Source of the DNA: CAZYWA01 sp964650975 [NCBI: uncultured bacterium]
Lineage (GTDB): Bacteria > JADJOY01
Assembly: GCA_964650975.1 (NCBI GenBank)
Contig: CAZYWA010000006.1
Location: forward strand, 1-43,159
DNA length: 43,159 nucleotides
Direction: 5' to 3'
A program made the position numbers and the translations under genes. This document shows positions 42,535-43,159 of the stretch, one piece after another. The notes below the pieces were generated by a model. It made no database searches. It saw only the letters and a program-made list of their open reading frames with translations, and had not been told where the DNA came from. Position 1 is the stretch's first letter. Each line of letters begins with the position of its first letter.

Positions 42535-43159
42535 ATGACCGACGGACCGCAGGATCCGACGCAAGACGTGCTCCAACAGGAGACGAGTGTGCCGGTCGAG
42601 CGCCACTGGCGCGAAGAGTGCGGTGTTTTCGGGATCTTCCCGCACCCCGACGCCTCCCATCTCTCGTACCTGGGGCTGCACGCGTTGCAGCACCGCGGCC
42701 AGGAGTCGGCCGGCATCGTCACCACCGACGGCGAGAAGCTCTACGCGAAGCTCGCGATGGGCCTGGTGCAGGACGTGTTCAGCGGCAGCGTCCTCGACAC
42801 GCTCAAGGGATTCGGCGCGATCGGCCACGTCCGCTACTCGACCACCGGCTCGTCCACTCCCGACAACATCCAGCCCTTCTTCGGCAGCTATGCCGGCGGC
42901 CACATGGCGCTGGCCCACAACGGCAACCTGGTGAACGCCGACGAGCTGCGCAAGGAGCTCGAGGACCGCGGCGCGCTCTTTCGTGGCACCAGCGACACCG
43001 AGGTCATCCTGTACCTCGCGATCCAGTCGCGCCAGGTCTCGCCCGCCGATCGCATCATCGAGGCGCTGGGCCGGGTGCGCGGCGCCTACAGCCTGGTGGT
43101 GATGACCGATCACTCGCTGATCGCGGTGCGCGATCCGCACGGCTTCCGCCCGCTGGTGC
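42535..43159 (+). CDS. purF: Amidophosphoribosyltransferase, N-terminal part (runs off window)
   Basis: First 208 codons of PurF, the committed step of purine synthesis (PRPP plus glutamine to phosphoribosylamine). The Ntn glutaminase domain shows the catalytic Cys29 in EECGVFGIF, then LGLHALQHRGQESAGIVT, GHVRYSTTGSS, ALAHNGNLVNA and GTSDTEVI. Twenty-eight residues precede the Cys, so this is the type with a cleaved propeptide. The PRPP-binding domain lies beyond the window edge. ATG 42535 is the only start that suits; there is no clear ribosome-binding site, the leader ending GCGGTAACCAGA. Confidence 0.96.
   Translation, partial: MTDGPQDPTQDVLQQETSVPVERHWREECGVFGIFPHPDASHLSYLGLHALQHRGQESAGIVTTDGEKLYAKLAMGLVQDVFSGSVLDTLKGFGAIGHVRYSTTGSSTPDNIQPFFGSYAGGHMALAHNGNLVNADELRKELEDRGALFRGTSDTEVILYLAIQSRQVSPADRIIEALGRVRGAYSLVVMTDHSLIAVRDPHGFRPLV

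Overview
The window is GC-rich (roughly two-thirds G+C by eye), tightly packed bacterial chromosome. It carries lipoproteins with clear lipoboxes, a C-terminal cytochrome c'-type haem motif, a seven-blade FG-GAP propeller with a Cys/TM/Arg C-terminal tail like MYXO-CTERM sorting signals, FHA and PD40 propeller proteins, and a purB-purS-purQ-purL-purF operon. This suggests a Gram-negative, high-GC lineage of the Myxococcota or former-Deltaproteobacteria type, or a similar uncultured phylum. No rRNA or tRNA is present, so I do not assign a phylum.

Layout. 0-8 kb: surface and signalling genes on the + strand (FG-GAP propeller, FHA/degenerate GGDEF, zinc-ribbon/TPR/TM/PD40 protein, cytochrome c'-like lipoprotein, rhomboid-TPR protease, small secreted protein). 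8-17.4 kb: minus-strand accessory genes (GH5 endoglycoceramidase-like lipoprotein, amino-acid binding protein, GFA protein, MOSC protein, a relic of a restriction-helicase C-terminus, HEAT-repeat protein, HTH/beta-sandwich regulator, TetR-OPT transporter operon). 17.5-24.6 kb: a glycan-related stretch (DUF5696-like hydrolase, SDR, GH92 mannosidase, five-bladed propeller glycosidase). 24.6-29.4 kb: KimA-like APC transporter, a GHKL ATPase gene broken by two frameshifts, an aldo/keto reductase. 29.6-31.9 kb: a translationally coupled desaturase-methyltransferase-redoxin operon. 32.3-37.6 kb: rpsO-pnp-dut and two ribosome-linked-type methyltransferases. 37.9-43.2 kb: the purine operon, with purF running off the window.

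The most striking non-coding signal is a family of hairpins dispersed over 3.1-37.6 kb (13 loci, about 25 hairpins). Each intact unit has a GGAG foot, a 7-8 bp stem and a 6-nt loop that is nearly always GTCCCT. The stem sequence differs between subtypes, but the two arms stay complementary. Hairpins mostly come in inverted pairs; five loci form a 74-76 bp paired unit, four of them exactly 76 bp. The layout resembles REP/BIME elements, but here the loop is conserved and the stem varies. Copies sit in convergent, tandem and divergent gaps and inside the 5' ends of genes. They are absent from the interiors of the rpsO-pnp-dut and pur operons. A second, independent family has two copies (31987-32150 and 37652-37812): long inverted-repeat arms that differ between copies but pair within each copy, a shared 17-mer and a shared 12-mer at almost the same spacing. 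Both copies lie just upstream of housekeeping operons.
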